Positions 1 to 14,200 of a stretch of DNA of 64,000 bases are shown here, in pieces. The position numbers and the translations under genes were made by a program. The DNA lies in contig BCJJ01000024.1 of the NCBI GenBank assembly GCA_039545355.1, positions 124,001 through 188,000 of the forward strand, in the 5' to 3' direction. The stretch's first letter is position 1. Each line of letters starts with the position of its first letter. The notes beneath the pieces were generated by a model that was given only the letters and a program-made list of their open reading frames with translations, ran no database searches and was not told the DNA's origin. Source of the stretch: Trichosporon coremiiforme. Taxonomy: Eukaryota; Basidiomycota; Tremellomycetes; Trichosporonales; Trichosporonaceae.

Positions 1-2775
1 TCGGGCTTTCCGAGGGCTTGTGTTTCAGCGAGAATGGGCATAACGAACGGCTGCGCCGTTCCTTCTGCAACGCGAGCCAGATACTGGAGGATGTCGAGAG
101 GCTGACCGACCTGGTCCAAGGTGGGTGTGGCAATCGGCGAAGCCGCTAAAAGTTAGCCACGAGCGTGTGTCATTTACTCACGAGGTGCGAGTGTTGCTCT
201 CTCCAACGCAGCAGGAATGAGCCGCTGCCAATAGTCGAGCCAATCTGTACGTCCCAGCGCCGCTGCAAAGCGCATGAGAAGGGGCACCAGAGACAACAGA
301 TCAGACTCGGTGGTCGCAGCGAGACGGCAGTCTTGGGCCACGATGTGAAGGAGTAACAGAACTTGTTCGGCGCTAGGTACGGGGGTGACTGGACTCGCTG
401 AATGTGTGCTCTCTGGGGGCAGGCGAAGGCGTTCCGCCAAGCGATTCAAGACAACGTCTCCGCTGATGCTGGGGCTAAACAGGATATCTGTCTTCTCCGC
501 TGAGCTACCCAGCCCGCATTTGGAGCAAAGCACACTGGTGAACGTATCCCACTGCATTTCAGGGGTTGGCTGTCGCCCTTGCAGATTCAGTAGGAAGTCT
601 CGCAAGAACTCAGCAAACTCATCGTGAGGCAGAGCATAAACCAATGCCTCCAGGCATCGCCTCGTAAGACCATGCGGCAGGGTGAAGTCGAGAGAGAGTC
701 GTGCCCGGTCGCCATCACTGTAGACAGCTGTTACCCGGAAGTCCACTGCGTCGACGAGGTCAACAATTCTCGAGTTGGTATCGCCTCCGGTATCGCGCAC
801 CATACTAAGGCTGATTGCGAGTTTTCGGGCAACTTCGTCACGTCCATCGGTCGGCACAACATTCGGGACGTCGACCGGTATCCGGGCGCTGAGACCACAG
901 GTGTCAATCACCAGCTCACCGTCCAAGGTGAGCATCAAGGTGTCGTAAAGCGCTGGTCTTGTGGACTTAATGGGCGCCGCGGCGAGACAGGGGGTGGCTT
1001 GGATCTCCGTGAAGATGTATCGCTCCGAACGGAGCTCGACGTGAAATGTGAAAAGGGTGGCGTTGCCGTCACTCGTCAGAAGGAGGTTCAGGAAAACGCT
1101 TTCCGGGCTTAGGTTCTCAGTGATGAAGACTCGAGCGGTATCGCAATCTATCGGCCTGGTCTGGTCAGCTTCTGTGCCTGCTCAGCTCATCCGCTCACGA
1201 AGTTGGCTTCCATGACCATATCCGGTCGAACACGACGTCGCTCCTATCGCTCCTTTTGGCATCTTCGCCGAGACCCATGAGCATCGTCGTTTCCCGCAGA
1301 TCTTCGGCAACAACGTGAAGAGCTGTCTTCGCATATTCACTGAAATCCGGTGGCTTGCTGGACGGTCGTCGTGATCGCTCTGAGGCGTTGCTGTTGCGTG
1401 GTCGGCGAGAGGGTCGCTCCGCATTTGCGATATTGAACGTCGGAGGCTCCGTCGCAGACACAGCGAACTCACTTCCTATGGAGAAGCGAGCGGACTTCCG
1501 ATGAGTGCGATCCAGAGGATCAGGCGCAGCTTCAGACAGCCGCCTTTCGGCTTGCGGATCGCGAGGCAGAGATATCCGGCCACTTCGTCTTGGCCCAGAG
1601 GACGACGTCTCCGACAGTCTCCTGGGGGACATTTGGTTCTGGGCTAGAAGCTCCTGAGGGTGCAGGTGTCGAGCAGTGGTTGCGGGTGTCGGCAGATCCT
1701 CGTCCTCGATCGGAACCTTGGCTCGCCTGTAAAACACGATAGTGTTATCGGCCGTATCATAGGTCACCACGAAGGGATACGGGTTTTCGGAGACGAAAAG
1801 GACGTTCTGAGTAGGAGGAACGAAGGCGAGCGGAGCTGCAGGAACGAGTTTGGCGTTGTCGCCCATGCCGTTCACTCGCCCATCGGCGACGTACTGCATT
1901 TCGCTCATGACGTCGAGCAGGGTGTACAGTCGTGGGATGTCTGGGGAAGACTCGTCGACCTCCGCGAGGGTGTCGAGAATGCTGGCTCCAGCTGCTGGTG
2001 GAAGAACGCTTCGGACAGACTTCCCCACTTCTCTGCGTTCGAGTTCCCGCTGTAAAAGCAAGCCCTGGTCGAGAGCCCAGCAGGCTTGGAATCGGAACGG
2101 AAGTTGAGCAACTACGTCTTCTCCCGTGGGGAAATAGATGTGGGCAGTTCTCTCCCTTACGATGACAACGCAGCGCATGATTCCTCTCCGTGGCCATTCT
2201 CCGGCGGCTTGCTCCTCCCACATCGCCGTCTGGCTCGTATGGAACGGACCGAAGGTGCCGTCGTTGACTCGTTTTGGCGGATCATCATTCGAAGGCTCGC
2301 CGTCGTCACCGGGGGCTCGGAAGCGTGCAAAGAGCGCGTAGAGAATCTGCTGGTTGTCTTGAGGAAACTTGAACCGCCTGATTAGCTCGACGCCGCGCGA
2401 CCAGGTCACCTCAGTAGGGGTCCATGTCAACTGCTCATCACAATCAACGTCGTGGGCCCAGGTATGCCGCGGAAGCCGTGATGGCCCGGGGGAGAGAGGG
2501 TCGAATTCGTGAGATCTGGCGGCAAGTAGCTCTCCGGGCGAAAGCCCCAGTCCAAGGACAGCGGCCTGGAGCATACGGGCGGGGTGAAGGAGGCTTTGGT
2601 TTTGGAGGAAGGATCGCTCCCATTGTTTCGCGTCAGTGGCCAGAGTGCTGGTCGTTGTTGTTGTCTCAGGCACCATCACGTGATTCAAGCTCAGTGGAGG
2701 TCTCGCGATCTTCTGTGACGACTGCGGTGATCGATGTTGTATATGCATGCAATGCACCGACTCCCGCAATCCCAT
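1..2775 (-). CDS. APC1: Anaphase-promoting complex subunit 1 (APC1), N-terminal part, cut by window edge
   Basis: APC1 is the largest scaffold subunit of the APC/C ubiquitin ligase, which acts in the nucleus at mitotic exit. Exons read 2775-1199, 1155-182 and 145 to beyond position 1, with GT-AG introns of 43 and 36 nt; about 898 codons lie in the window and the C-terminal PC-repeat region is outside. The family is recognised from the order of conserved patches: LPFRFQACWALDQGLLLQRE, then VTYDTADNTIVFYRRAKVP, a serine/arginine-rich linker (roughly residues 370-480), the FDRIWSW patch, and the stretch just before MLTLDGELVIDTCG, which aligns with the human APC1 propeller and mid region. The start is uncertain: in-frame ATGs also occur at residues 10 and 34 (2748, 2676), and the last gives the more usual N-terminus. 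The linker is the expected phosphorylated loop of the family. Confidence 0.85.
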
Positions 2776-2995
2776 AATTGTTCGAAGAAGAGGCGGCTGA
2801 CACCGTTATAACGAGAATGACAAACAGAGCTGGTGCGTAGTGTGTGACCGTCGGGTTTTAGGAGGGTCTTAACTGATAACGAAGCACTCGCTCACGATGA
2901 CGTGAATGGTCGGCTGCTCAATCTGGGCCAAGCAACGCTATTCTTGGCACCATCCCCAGATCTTTCAACGTTGATCACTTCCTCAGGCCTCAGAC

Positions 2996-4520
2996 ATGGC
3001 TCCATACCTATTCCCCTACCCCGTTCCGGGCTCGGTGACGTTCTCGACACTTCTGCTCGACCGATCGGGCACATACACCACCCAGCTCGCCGAGGCGACC
3101 GTTGCTCGGACCCGACTGCAAGCAGCTCTCAAGACCGCCGCCGATGGTCAGCCAGGCAGCAGCGCCCTTGCAGTCCTGGAGGTAAGCAATAAGCATCGCT
3201 TCAACCAAGTCTAACTCCTAGGCTGTTCAGGTGTACCACCCCTACCTCCTCGCAATCATGTCGTGCATCGACGGCGACGACCTCCTGTACAAAGGAGATC
3301 CGGGTAAGTTCCCCCGGACCACCGAAGTACGAGTGGCAACCATCAACTGACAGCCAGTATTCCCTTGGCGCCCGGCACTAACGAGCTATCACCTCTCGAC
3401 CCCGACGCTCTCACTTCCGACGATACAGGTGGAGCACTACTTCGTCCTGCTGGTGCACACGATTGCACTGGCGAACTATGCTCATTCGATCTTGGACGGG
3501 CTACCTCAATTCGAAGCGAAGGGTGGACAGGCACCGATCATCACGAAAGAAGATGAACAGAAGACTTCGGCTGGCCTGACCCGGGCCGTCGACCTGTTAT
3601 CACAAGCAGCCGGAATAGCAGAGTACACAGCGGAACACATCACTCCGCAGCTCGACGCTGGTCGAACGACGACAGGTGGAAGACTGGGAAAGTACCGCTG
3701 GCCGGTCGAGACGGGTGGTGAGGCCATGACCGGACTCAGCATGTAAGTACGTTGTATGGGTAGAGAGCTGACAAACAGGATCCTGTTGGCCGATGCGCAC
3801 GTCACTGCGATCCGGAAGCTACTGCTTCCGATCCTGTCCCACACCCTGTTTGCACCGTCGGGACCTCCGCTGCCACCGTCCCATCCCTCACCATCGCTCC
3901 TGGGCAAGCTGTACCTGCATGTGTCGAATCTCTACAGCTCGGCCTCGTCACTGCTCGTGATCCCTACGAACCAGCAGTCAAACTCAACAGGCTCCCTCCT
4001 GCGACGGAAGAAGAGTGATGAGATCGACTCCATCGACGAGGACCTCATCGTTGAGCTGAAGCGGTATCTGAAGAAGGAGGCGAAGCTCTCTAAGGGCTTG
4101 TCCTACAAGTATCTGGGAATCGATGAGGCGTCCAAGTCGCTGGGCCAGTCACTGGCGCTGTTGCAGGAGTCTGGCAGGTGCCTCGAGGATCTGAAGGACT
4201 CGAAGCTCGAGAGCAAGATAAAGGGCCTGAACTTCAACAAGGACAAGAAGAAGGCGGAGGCGGTGCGAAATCTGCGACAGAGCAGGATCGATCGGGAATA
4301 CTACTCGGTCCAGTCCTGGCTTCAGGCTAACAAGAAGCTGAACGACACGGTCAACTTTGAACGTGTGCCGCCGTTCCAGGAGGTTGTCGTCCCTCCAGGG
4401 CGCCCCATCTTCTCTGCAAAGAAGTACACCCTGCCAAAGCTCAAGTTTGCCCCCAGCCATATCGAGGAAGAGGAGCAGAAGCAGGAGGCCGAGTATGCAG
4501 GACGAGGCAATTACTTTTAG
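2996..4520 (+). CDS. RIM23: PalC/Rim23-like BRO1-domain pH-response regulator
   Basis: PalC (Rim23) is a BRO1-domain protein that links the plasma-membrane pH-sensing complex to ESCRT-III (Vps32) in the fungal Rim/Pal pathway. Four exons: 2996-3181, 3231-3303, 3358-3742 and 3779-4520, joined by GT-AG introns of 36-54 nt; 461 aa. The start MAPYLFPYPVPG matches the short hydrophobic N-terminus of PalC. The WRPALTSY patch followed by HYFVLLVHTIALANYAHSIL is the family's helical core, and the part after about residue 280 (YLKKEAKLSKGLSYKYLGID) continues the BRO1 helical fold. The end is basic and then acidic. Generic BRO1 proteins (Rim20, Bro1) are about twice as long and carry a V-domain and proline-rich tail that are absent here, so PalC is the best fit. 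It is divergent from APC1 and convergent with SRP54. Confidence 0.8.
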
Positions 4521-4715
4521 ATTATGCATGATGCTAAGGAGCTTCAGAGTGTTACGTCATGATATGGTGTTATCTGATGTAAGGGGGGATGGTGAGTGGG
4601 AGGTCAGGCTCCAACACCTACGCTGGGCGTGCCAGCCTGGCGCACGCGGCGTTCTGCGGGCCGACACACCTTTGGATTGTGATTGCTATGATTCAAGGGG
4701 GGATGTTGAGAGCAT

Positions 4716-6695
<1,980 letters not shown>

Positions 6696-7178
6696 GTCGG
6701 TCGCTGATTATGGGGTGTAGGTGCAGATGAGCGAGAACGATATCGAGCGCGCTTGGCGGCGACCAGGTCCACTTGGAATGGAGACTCCGGGTTGAACGCC
6801 GTGCCTGGAAAAGGCGCCAGCCGGAATTGCGGGCCTAAACGAGGCAGTCGTTCTGATCACTTGAGCAGAGAAGATCAAGAGCTTGGGATTCGATACATCG
6901 CCTCAGATAGCATCCAGATCCTCAGACTCCGTGAAGAAGTGCACGGATGCCAAGCACTCGCACTGGGCTTTCTAGATGGCTGTGGAGTCATGCATTTTTG
7001 CGTGTTGCTGAGTGGCAAATTCCGCTGGTGCCACTTGCGCGTCGCGTGTCCGCTCAGGCACGGTTCAATTCGATACCTCACCCGTCATTGTCATCATCGA
7101 CCAGGGTGTGTCGGCAGATCGCTCTTGGTCTTCACTCATTCACCGCATCACCATCCCGCACATACACGCTCGCGCCCA
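6696..7178. other. Divergent intergenic region, SRP54 / PPG1
   Basis: This 483-nt stretch holds the divergent start regions of SRP54 and the PPG1-type phosphatase. A long open frame runs through it in frame with the phosphatase but has no similarity upstream of MAPFDL. Short pyrimidine-rich runs lie just before the phosphatase start. I see no RNA gene or clear operator. Confidence 0.5.
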
Positions 7179-8524
7179 ATGGCGCCATTCGATCTCGATG
7201 CGTGCATCGAGCGCCTCAAGGATAAGCAGCTGCTTGGAGAGGCGCTGCTGAGAGAAATCTGCGAAAAGACGAAGGAGGTGCTCATGCGCGAGTCCAACGT
7301 TGTCCACGTCTCGTCGCCGGTTACCGTGGTCGGCGACATTCACGGACAGTTCCACGACCTGATAGAGATCTTTAGAATTGGCGGCCCGGCGCCGAGTACG
7401 AATTACCTCTTCCTGGGTGAGTCCTGTCTGCGGCGTGCTTGTCACGGGTGGGCAGACCATCCGCCTGCTCCAGCCGAGCCTTGTTCCACCTTCAGCCGCT
7501 ACCCGTCAGGTGATTATGTTGACCGAGGACTGCACTCTGTGGAGACGATATCTCTGCTCACCTGTTTGAAGTTGCGGTATCCTGAGCGCATCCAGTTGAT
7601 TCGAGGGAACCACGAGTCCAGAGCCGTGACACAGGTGGGTACCAGTGCCATCGGTGGACGGAAGCACGCGGGGATGATAGATTACAAAAGAGGACTCTGA
7701 GGGCTCGCAGCCTTATGACACGGCCACAGAAGCAGGTACACTGTCGTTCGCGAGTGCGCGTGCGATCAGGAACCCAGCCGTATTTGAGAACGGATGTCTG
7801 AGCGTTTGGACCAGCTGTGGGGTATCGTGGAGACAGTGCTGACGAACCGCAGACCTACGGCTTCTACCTGGAGTGCACGCGAAAGTACGGCTCGCCGACT
7901 GTGTGGCAGTACTTCACCGACATGTTCGACTTCCTGACGCTATCTGTTGTCATTGACGACGCCATCTTCTGTGTTCACGGTGGATTGTCTCCATCAATCC
8001 ACCATATCGACCAGATCAAGGTCATCGATCGTTTCCGAGAGATTCCGCACGAGGGGCCGATGGCCGACTTAGTCTGGAGTGACCCAGATCCAGAAAAGGA
8101 AGACTTCGCGATCTCACCAAGAGGAGCAGGATACACGTTTGGAGCCTCGATCGTCAAGAAATTCTTACATCTGAACGACATGAACCACGTTCTCAGAGCA
8201 CACCAGCTGTGCATGGAGGGCTTCACGAGACTTTACGACGACACGCTGAGCACGGTTTGGAGTGCACCGAATTACTGCTATCGGTACGTTTGCCGTGGTG
8301 GCAGTGGTAAGCGTTCGCTGACGGGAGCAGATGTGGCAACATGGCATCCATTCTGGAGGTCTCACCAGGTGGACATCGATTCTTCAATGTCTTTGATGCA
8401 GCTCCAGAAAACGAACGCGACGGACCAACACAGCAACAAGCAGCAAAGGTGAGTTGGATGAAGAATGCATATACAATGATGACCAAGAATGCTAATGTGA
8501 CAGGCGATAGAGTACTTTTTGTAG
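7179..8524 (+). CDS. PPG1: PP2A-family Ser/Thr phosphatase, Ppg1 type
   Basis: This is a catalytic subunit of the PP2A/PP4/PP6 phosphatase family; yeast Ppg1 works in a STRIPAK-like (Far) complex on glycogen and mitophagy control. Five exons: 7179-7416, 7510-7634, 7853-8283, 8331-8448 and 8504-8524; 310 aa. All metal and catalytic motifs are present: GDIHGQ, GDYVDRG (split by intron 1), [23 protein letters not shown] and [12 protein letters not shown]. The C-terminus is EYFL, close to the methylated YFL end of the family. Ppg1 rather than PP2A/PP4/PP6 is favoured by the stretch [20 protein letters not shown] and by [14 protein letters not shown], which follow yeast Ppg1. It lacks the long C-terminal extension of the Saccharomyces protein. 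Introns 1 and 2 (93 and 218 nt) are long for this window. Confidence 0.9.
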
Positions 8525-8634
8525 ACGCTTAAGAGTTCCGGACGAACTCATAGAACAGCTATGATATTGTATAGACCTCCAGATGGGTCGCTCTCCAAGA
8601 CTTATGTAAACTGTTATATCTATTCTCACTAGTT

Positions 8635-9650
8635 TCAGTCGTCCCATTCGAGGCTGGCGAAGACCTGCTCGGCGAGACTGAAGGTCCGCGCGGGCACAAC
8701 GACACCCTTGGGCGGGCTCATGACGTTCTTCTGATCCGGAAGCTTCCACTCCGCGTTGATCTTCCATCGCTGACAGACGAATAGCTTGACGTCAGGATCT
8801 CGCCGCGGTCCGAGCACCGGCGTCATCGAGAAGTAGCGGGCGAAGGCGTCGAAGAAGCTCTCCTCGAGGTTGAAGCTGCGAGACTTCCACGCCATGATAA
8901 TCTCAGGCCCGAACGTGTCTCCCTCGTATTCCGGAATCGATGCCGGTTCCGTCACTTGCAGCAGTGTTCGCAGCAATGGCGGATAGAGATGAGGGAAGTA
9001 CACCTGTGTGTCAGCTATGCAGCGACGGTTGAAGCGCAGCTCACCAGGTCGCAGAGCAGGAGGTGCGTGAAGGGGAGCAGCTTTCCGACATCGGCCAGCT
9101 CGTTACCCCAGCCTAGCGGAAGGGTGATGACCTTTGCCTTATCCTCGTTCCCATCGCGTTCCGCCCAGACGTCAATGCTCCGCTGGCACAGCGGCACCAC
9201 ATTCGCCAGGTCCGTCAGAACCACCGTGTCCTTCGGCGTCAGGTGGGAGGCAAGGTGCAAGCTGGCGAGAGCTTGGCCCGAGCCGAGCTCGAGAACGTTC
9301 GCTGGTCCCCTGTCCTCGGCAAAGAAGGAGCATGGCGGGTCGAACTTGTCGTAGCTCTCCCGCGTCAGGTACTCGAGAAGCGGGCCGGATGCCTCCCACA
9401 CACGGCCGGCGATGCCGTACTTGCTGATCGACTCGGCCTGGGCATGAGCGTCAGCGTCGGCGGCGGCGTTGGTGCCCTCGAGGTGCAGCGGGTTAATGTT
9501 GAGGTTGGTCGGAAAGTTGGGGTCGTTCGTCTGCGGCATCGGGGGCTCGTGCAGTGTGGGTTTGTTGTTGTTGCGAGCGGCGCGATCGGTGAACATTTCC
9601 TCGCATGCATGCACAGGTACGTCATTCCTGAACCGTCCGCCACATTGCAT
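8635..9650 (-). CDS. METTL21/Methyltransf_16-type protein lysine methyltransferase
   Basis: This is a SAM-dependent class I methyltransferase of the METTL21/EFM family (Pfam Methyltransf_16), which usually methylates lysines on translation factors or chaperones. Two exons: 9650-9045 and 9003-8635, intron 41 nt; up to 324 aa. Visible motifs are the N-terminal GRVWEASGPLLEYL, motif I VLELGSGQALASLHLA, the VVLTDL acid-ending strand, and LLCDLVYFPHLYPPLLRTL (motif IV with the family's D-x-x-Y/F), which spans the splice junction. A C-terminal alpha/beta segment ends in SLAEQVFASLEWDD. The true start may be downstream at 9596 or 9539 (MPQTNDPN), because the first residues look non-conserved. The exact substrate class (Efm5, 6, 7 or Rkm5) cannot be told from reading. 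Older fungal annotation calls such genes nicotinamide N-methyltransferase, which is probably wrong. Confidence 0.75.
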
Positions 9651-9880
9651 CGCCCAACTCGGATTTAAGCAGAATGACCAGGCACGGTCGCGCTAAAGTC
9701 CGACAGCTGTTTCGCGCTGATTTGGTTCCGTCGCTGCGAATCCTGGAGGCTGCACCGCGAGCCCGGTTCGAAATCGTCAAGCGTCAACGGCTGCCCGCTC
9801 TCAACCATCAAGTCTCCAGGACAATCAAAGTGAGATCGACAGCGGACACGACCAAAACGACAGTTACTGACTACGACAGA

Positions 9881-10979
9881 ATGGCCCGCTCGACCCCCAT
9901 CTCGCGTAACGTTGGGCGTCTTTCGCGCTCGCAGGTCGCCGCCAAGCGTGGCCTCCACAAGGGTTAGTGGACACAAATTCGACATCGAAGATTTTCGACA
10001 CCGAGACACAGCGGCGATCGACGACGAAAGAGCACACGAGAGCGATGGAAATGGACTGGAGAGAAGCAGAGAAGCGACAGGGAAGCGCAGAGGAGGCGTG
10101 AGAAGGCAGATGTTGATGTCGGGTGACATGTTTCGACGATTTGTTTGGTGGATCGTTGGTTGAGGTTGGAGCGGTGTACGGAGAGGATGAGAACAGGATG
10201 CTTCGACACTCGACAAACCGCCGCTGGAATCGACCAAGCGACGTAGAAGGAATCGCTCGTGTGCTCTGAAGTCTGGAAGAAGTCGGTTGTGTCTGAGATG
10301 TCGGGAACTCGTGTCGATGTAGGCAGCTTGGAGGACCGTTAGCTAACGTGCAGGCAAGAAGACCGGTGCCCCCGCCCCCAAGCAGGAGGTCCCTGCCCAC
10401 ACCGAGAAGACTGTCGGTGGCAAGGCCAACGGCGGCAAGCGCCTCATCCCCACCCAGAAGGCTTCGAAGTACTACCCCACCGAGGACGTCCGCAAGCCCA
10501 AGGTTTCGCGCAAGGTCGCCGGCAAGGCCGCCCTCCGTGCCTCGATCACCCCCGGAACTGTCCTGATCCTCCTCGCTGGTCGCTTCGCCGGTCGCCGTGT
10601 TGTCTTCCTTAAGCAGCTCGACTCTGGCCTCCTCCTCGTTACCGGCCCCTTCAAGCTCAACGGTGTCCCCCTCCGTCGTGTCTCGCAGGCTTACGTTATC
10701 GCCACCTCGACCAAGGTCGACATTGCCGGCGCCAAGGTCCCCGAGACCGTCAACGACGCCTACTTCGCCAAGTCGAAGTCTGGCAAGAACTCCAAGGAGG
10801 GCGAGTTCTTCGGTGAGGGCAAGGAGAAGAAGGAGTTCCCCGCCGAGAAGAAGTCGGAGCAGAAGAACGTCGACGCTCCCGTTCTTGAGGCCGTCAAGAA
10901 GGTCGACAACCTCGCTAAGTACCTCAAGGCTTCGTGGGGTCTCTCCAACGGCGACCGCTTCCACGAGCTCAAGTTCTAA
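9881..10979 (+). CDS. RPL6: 60S ribosomal protein L6 (eL6)
   Basis: eL6 is a surface protein of the cytosolic large ribosomal subunit. Two exons: 9881-9962 and 10354-10979; 235 aa. The start [18 protein letters not shown] is typical of fungal eL6. The core contains [20 protein letters not shown] and [20 protein letters not shown], the KOW-like RNA-binding part, followed by the Lys/Glu-rich segment and a conserved end [18 protein letters not shown]. Codon choice is strongly biased to C-ending codons, as expected for a highly expressed gene. The single intron (391 nt, donor GTTAGT, acceptor CTAACGTGCAG) is about ten times longer than most introns here, common in ribosomal protein genes. The frame stays open upstream to 9674 but shows no family similarity there, so I keep the ATG at 9881. 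Confidence 0.97.
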
Positions 10980-11268
10980 GTCTCTCTCTCATATATAGTG
11001 GTTAGACTCGGGACTCGTGACGCATGGTGATGCATGTACTACCTTCTGCATACCACGGGAGATGCATGTCGGGTATTGGATCTGGGACTTATAAGCGACG
11101 GATTGTGATACTCACTGACAGGCGGGATGTGTATTGTGTATCTGAGAGCTGACACAGTTTCTGGACGCGACGGCGTTGATCGGTTAATTCGACTACGCAA
11201 CTGTGCGACTGCGTCTCAAACCCACAATAATACAACAACTGGACTCTCTACGAAATTCTATGTTACAC

Positions 11269-14200
11269 TTAGAGCCAAGGTTTCCAGCCAACGTACATCA
11301 AGCCGAGGTTGGTGTCGCTGGTCGCCTGCTTGATCAGGCTCTCGACTTGGTTGGGAACGCTTTGGACAGTGTCCCCACTGACGCCTCTCAGCTTCTTGTG
11401 GATAGGTTTCAGGCTCTTGTCCGAGACGATGCGGACGTCCTGTTGCTTCTTCTTCGTCCACTCCACGAGCGGGTCGTGAATGAACGCCTCGAGCACGCTC
11501 ATGAGGCTGTCGCCATTCTGCCGAAGGATACCCATGGTGATCTCGGCGGCCTTGCGGAATGAGCCTTCAACTCCCGTCACGCCCAACGCTTCAACCATAT
11601 TGTGCGTTAGGCGGAAGGGAACACGCTCGGGAACCTCGAAGGTCTTCGCACGGTCGAACAAGCAGTTCAGGTCGACGTGTACAGTGTCGCCTGTAAGGCC
11701 ATCGAAGAGGATGTTCTCGCCGTGGCGGTCACCCAAGCCGAGGACGTAGCCGATCATAGACATGACAGCCAATGTGCGAGCGTAGTTCGTGCGGGCAGTG
11801 AGCCAGGCGGTCGGCTCAGGCCACGTCAGAAGGAACCACTCGTGGAATACTGTCGGTCTGAACATGGGCAAGATCTTGTCTTTGAACACCATGGGCACAT
11901 CGCGGTAAGGATTGCCACCCTTACGCGCCTGTTCCAGCGAGTTGTAGATTTCTGACGTCTAAAAGTCAGTTGCAGTTCACTTCAACCTATACTCACGTAG
12001 ACCTTCTTTCCGTAGCGGGCGTAGCATTTCTCCAGAATGCTATTGAGTGCGTTCGTGTTCGTGACCCATTCCAGGAGGCCACACTCCTCATTCAGCGGCA
12101 TGACCGCGTAGGTGCGGATGTACAGATGACGACGGCGGGCTTCAGAACCCGACTTGAGGAACTTGTTGATCATGGCATCAAAGTCCATAAGGCGTGCATC
12201 CTTTCTGAGGTCGTCGTGGGGCTTGCACAAAAAGGGATAACGCTTGCCATCGGAACCCTTGAAAACGAGTTTCTTTGGCATCTGCAGAGAAGGCATGATC
12301 TCCACTGTGTCCGATATGTCTGCGTGTCAGCAGTTGTCTAACGCCATCCCGCTTGCCTTCGATCGTGACGGCTGTCTGAGGGAATGGGTTGTGGCCCTTT
12401 ATCGTAGCCCCAGTGGCAGGGAGCAATACCGTGAGCACGTCCTGCATGGGCAGAATCATGCGGGACGGGAACGCCTCGCGGACGTAGGGGTACTGCTTGT
12501 TGAGAGACACCTCGCGGACCTTGTTCACAGGCTTGTCCTCGGCCAGTCGCAGCAGAATATCGGAGAGTCGTCGGGCATCGCTAATGCGGTCCCTCAACTC
12601 CTCATTGCGGTTGTTCTGACGTTAGCTTCAGCAATACTCCGCTTCCTTACGATGGCTTTCTTGAGCGCTTGGTCCATAATGTCTCTTCGTTGCTTGTTCC
12701 GAGACTGGATAGCACCCACAGCCGGCCAAAGTGACTGAGCAGGATAGTCACGTATCACGCGATAGATGAGCTTGACGAGCACTTCCTGGACCTCTTTGTT
12801 TCCGTGAGTGATACGAGAGATCATCTGAGGGAACGCGGTAAGGTATTGGTAGCTCATGACCTTTCCTCTGGAACGCTCCATCAACTTGGTGATGTCGACC
12901 ACCGACTTTTCGACGGTTTTGCTGCTTGTCAGTCTGAGTAGCCGAACCTCTACTCACGACCTGCGAATGTCCTTGGACTCGCCCAGATCCAGCCACACCG
13001 TAAGCAGACGAGGCATGGTCTGGAAGATGTACTTTACACCACGCTGCAGGGCCTCGTGATAGTTTAAGCAAGTGTGGAAGTTGAAGAGAGCCCTGCTTGT
13101 TAGTTTGTTTACGCCCGACGAACTCACATGTCCTCGACGTTAGACGTGCTGCCCGCCAGTGTGTCGTAGTATCGACCGAGATGGAAGAACGGTGCCTCGA
13201 GGTTCTCACCCAGCTGCGTCGCCTTCTTGAATCGCCGAATGACGCCGTTTTGCTCGAAACGATCAGCCTCGTTCTGCCAACGCGCTTCAAGAAGAACAGC
13301 CTTGGCCAGGTTGCGCTCCCGACGGAAGTCCTCTTGCGTTTTCCTGCTGTCGCCGCTGTCCAACGTGAGATCGATGACGGAGTCCGCATTCTCGGATCGC
13401 ACGACCAAATCCTGGACAGGGTGCTCGATTTCTCGCAGAGCCTTCAGAATGCCTCCCTGCATGCGCGTGACCTTGGCACGCTGAATGAACGCGAATGGCG
13501 CCTCAGCTCGTTCAGCTTGAAGAGCAGCACTGTATGCAGTCTGCTCATACCCGGCCTTGCGCGCAATCTTGGCGCTCTGAATCCACGCCTGTCCAAGCTC
13601 CCCTTGCAGCCGCTGAGATTTAACCAGGCTGAAGGCAGTACGGCGCTTACTGAGAATCTCCTCTCGAGCTCGGAATGAGGGAAGGGACGTCTCGAACCTC
13701 TGCGCCAATGACGAAACGAGCGAGGCAGCTTGGCGACGAGCAATGATGGCACCATTGGTAGTCATCTCACTGTCTGGATGAGTGATGTTGAGGTCTGTGT
13801 TGTAGATCATCTCTGCCTCCCTCAGCATGTGCAGCTGGAGTAGGGTGTCGTAGGCTCGCCCGTAGTCGCGAGTTGTGATGCCGGATCCGATCTCTCGTCG
13901 AGCGATCTTTAGAGCCTCTGGAATTGTAGTGGCCGTCTCCCCGATAGCCAGGAAAGCCTTCGCAATCGGCGGAGGATTAATCATGTCCTTGACTGTCGCC
14001 CAGTCGCCAATGGCTAGTGCAGCTTCAGCTCGGAAGGGTGCAAGCTCGTCTGCCCAGTCGGGGTGATCACGCAGCACTCCTTGGATGTGAGTGCGAAGAG
14101 TATCTGATATCAGCTGAGAAAAGGCCAAGGTTGCTTACCGTAGTGACCGAGATTCTTGAGGCACTTGAGCAGACCGACGTGTAACTTGAGGTCTTCGGGA

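Noticed and set aside
9674..9880. N-terminal extension of eL6
   Set aside because: In frame but unlike any eL6; the ATG at 9881 matches the family start and the upstream part reads as leader.
9963..10353. Possible snoRNA in the long eL6 intron
   Set aside because: CTGA boxes exist but no matching RTGATGA box and terminal stem could be found by eye.
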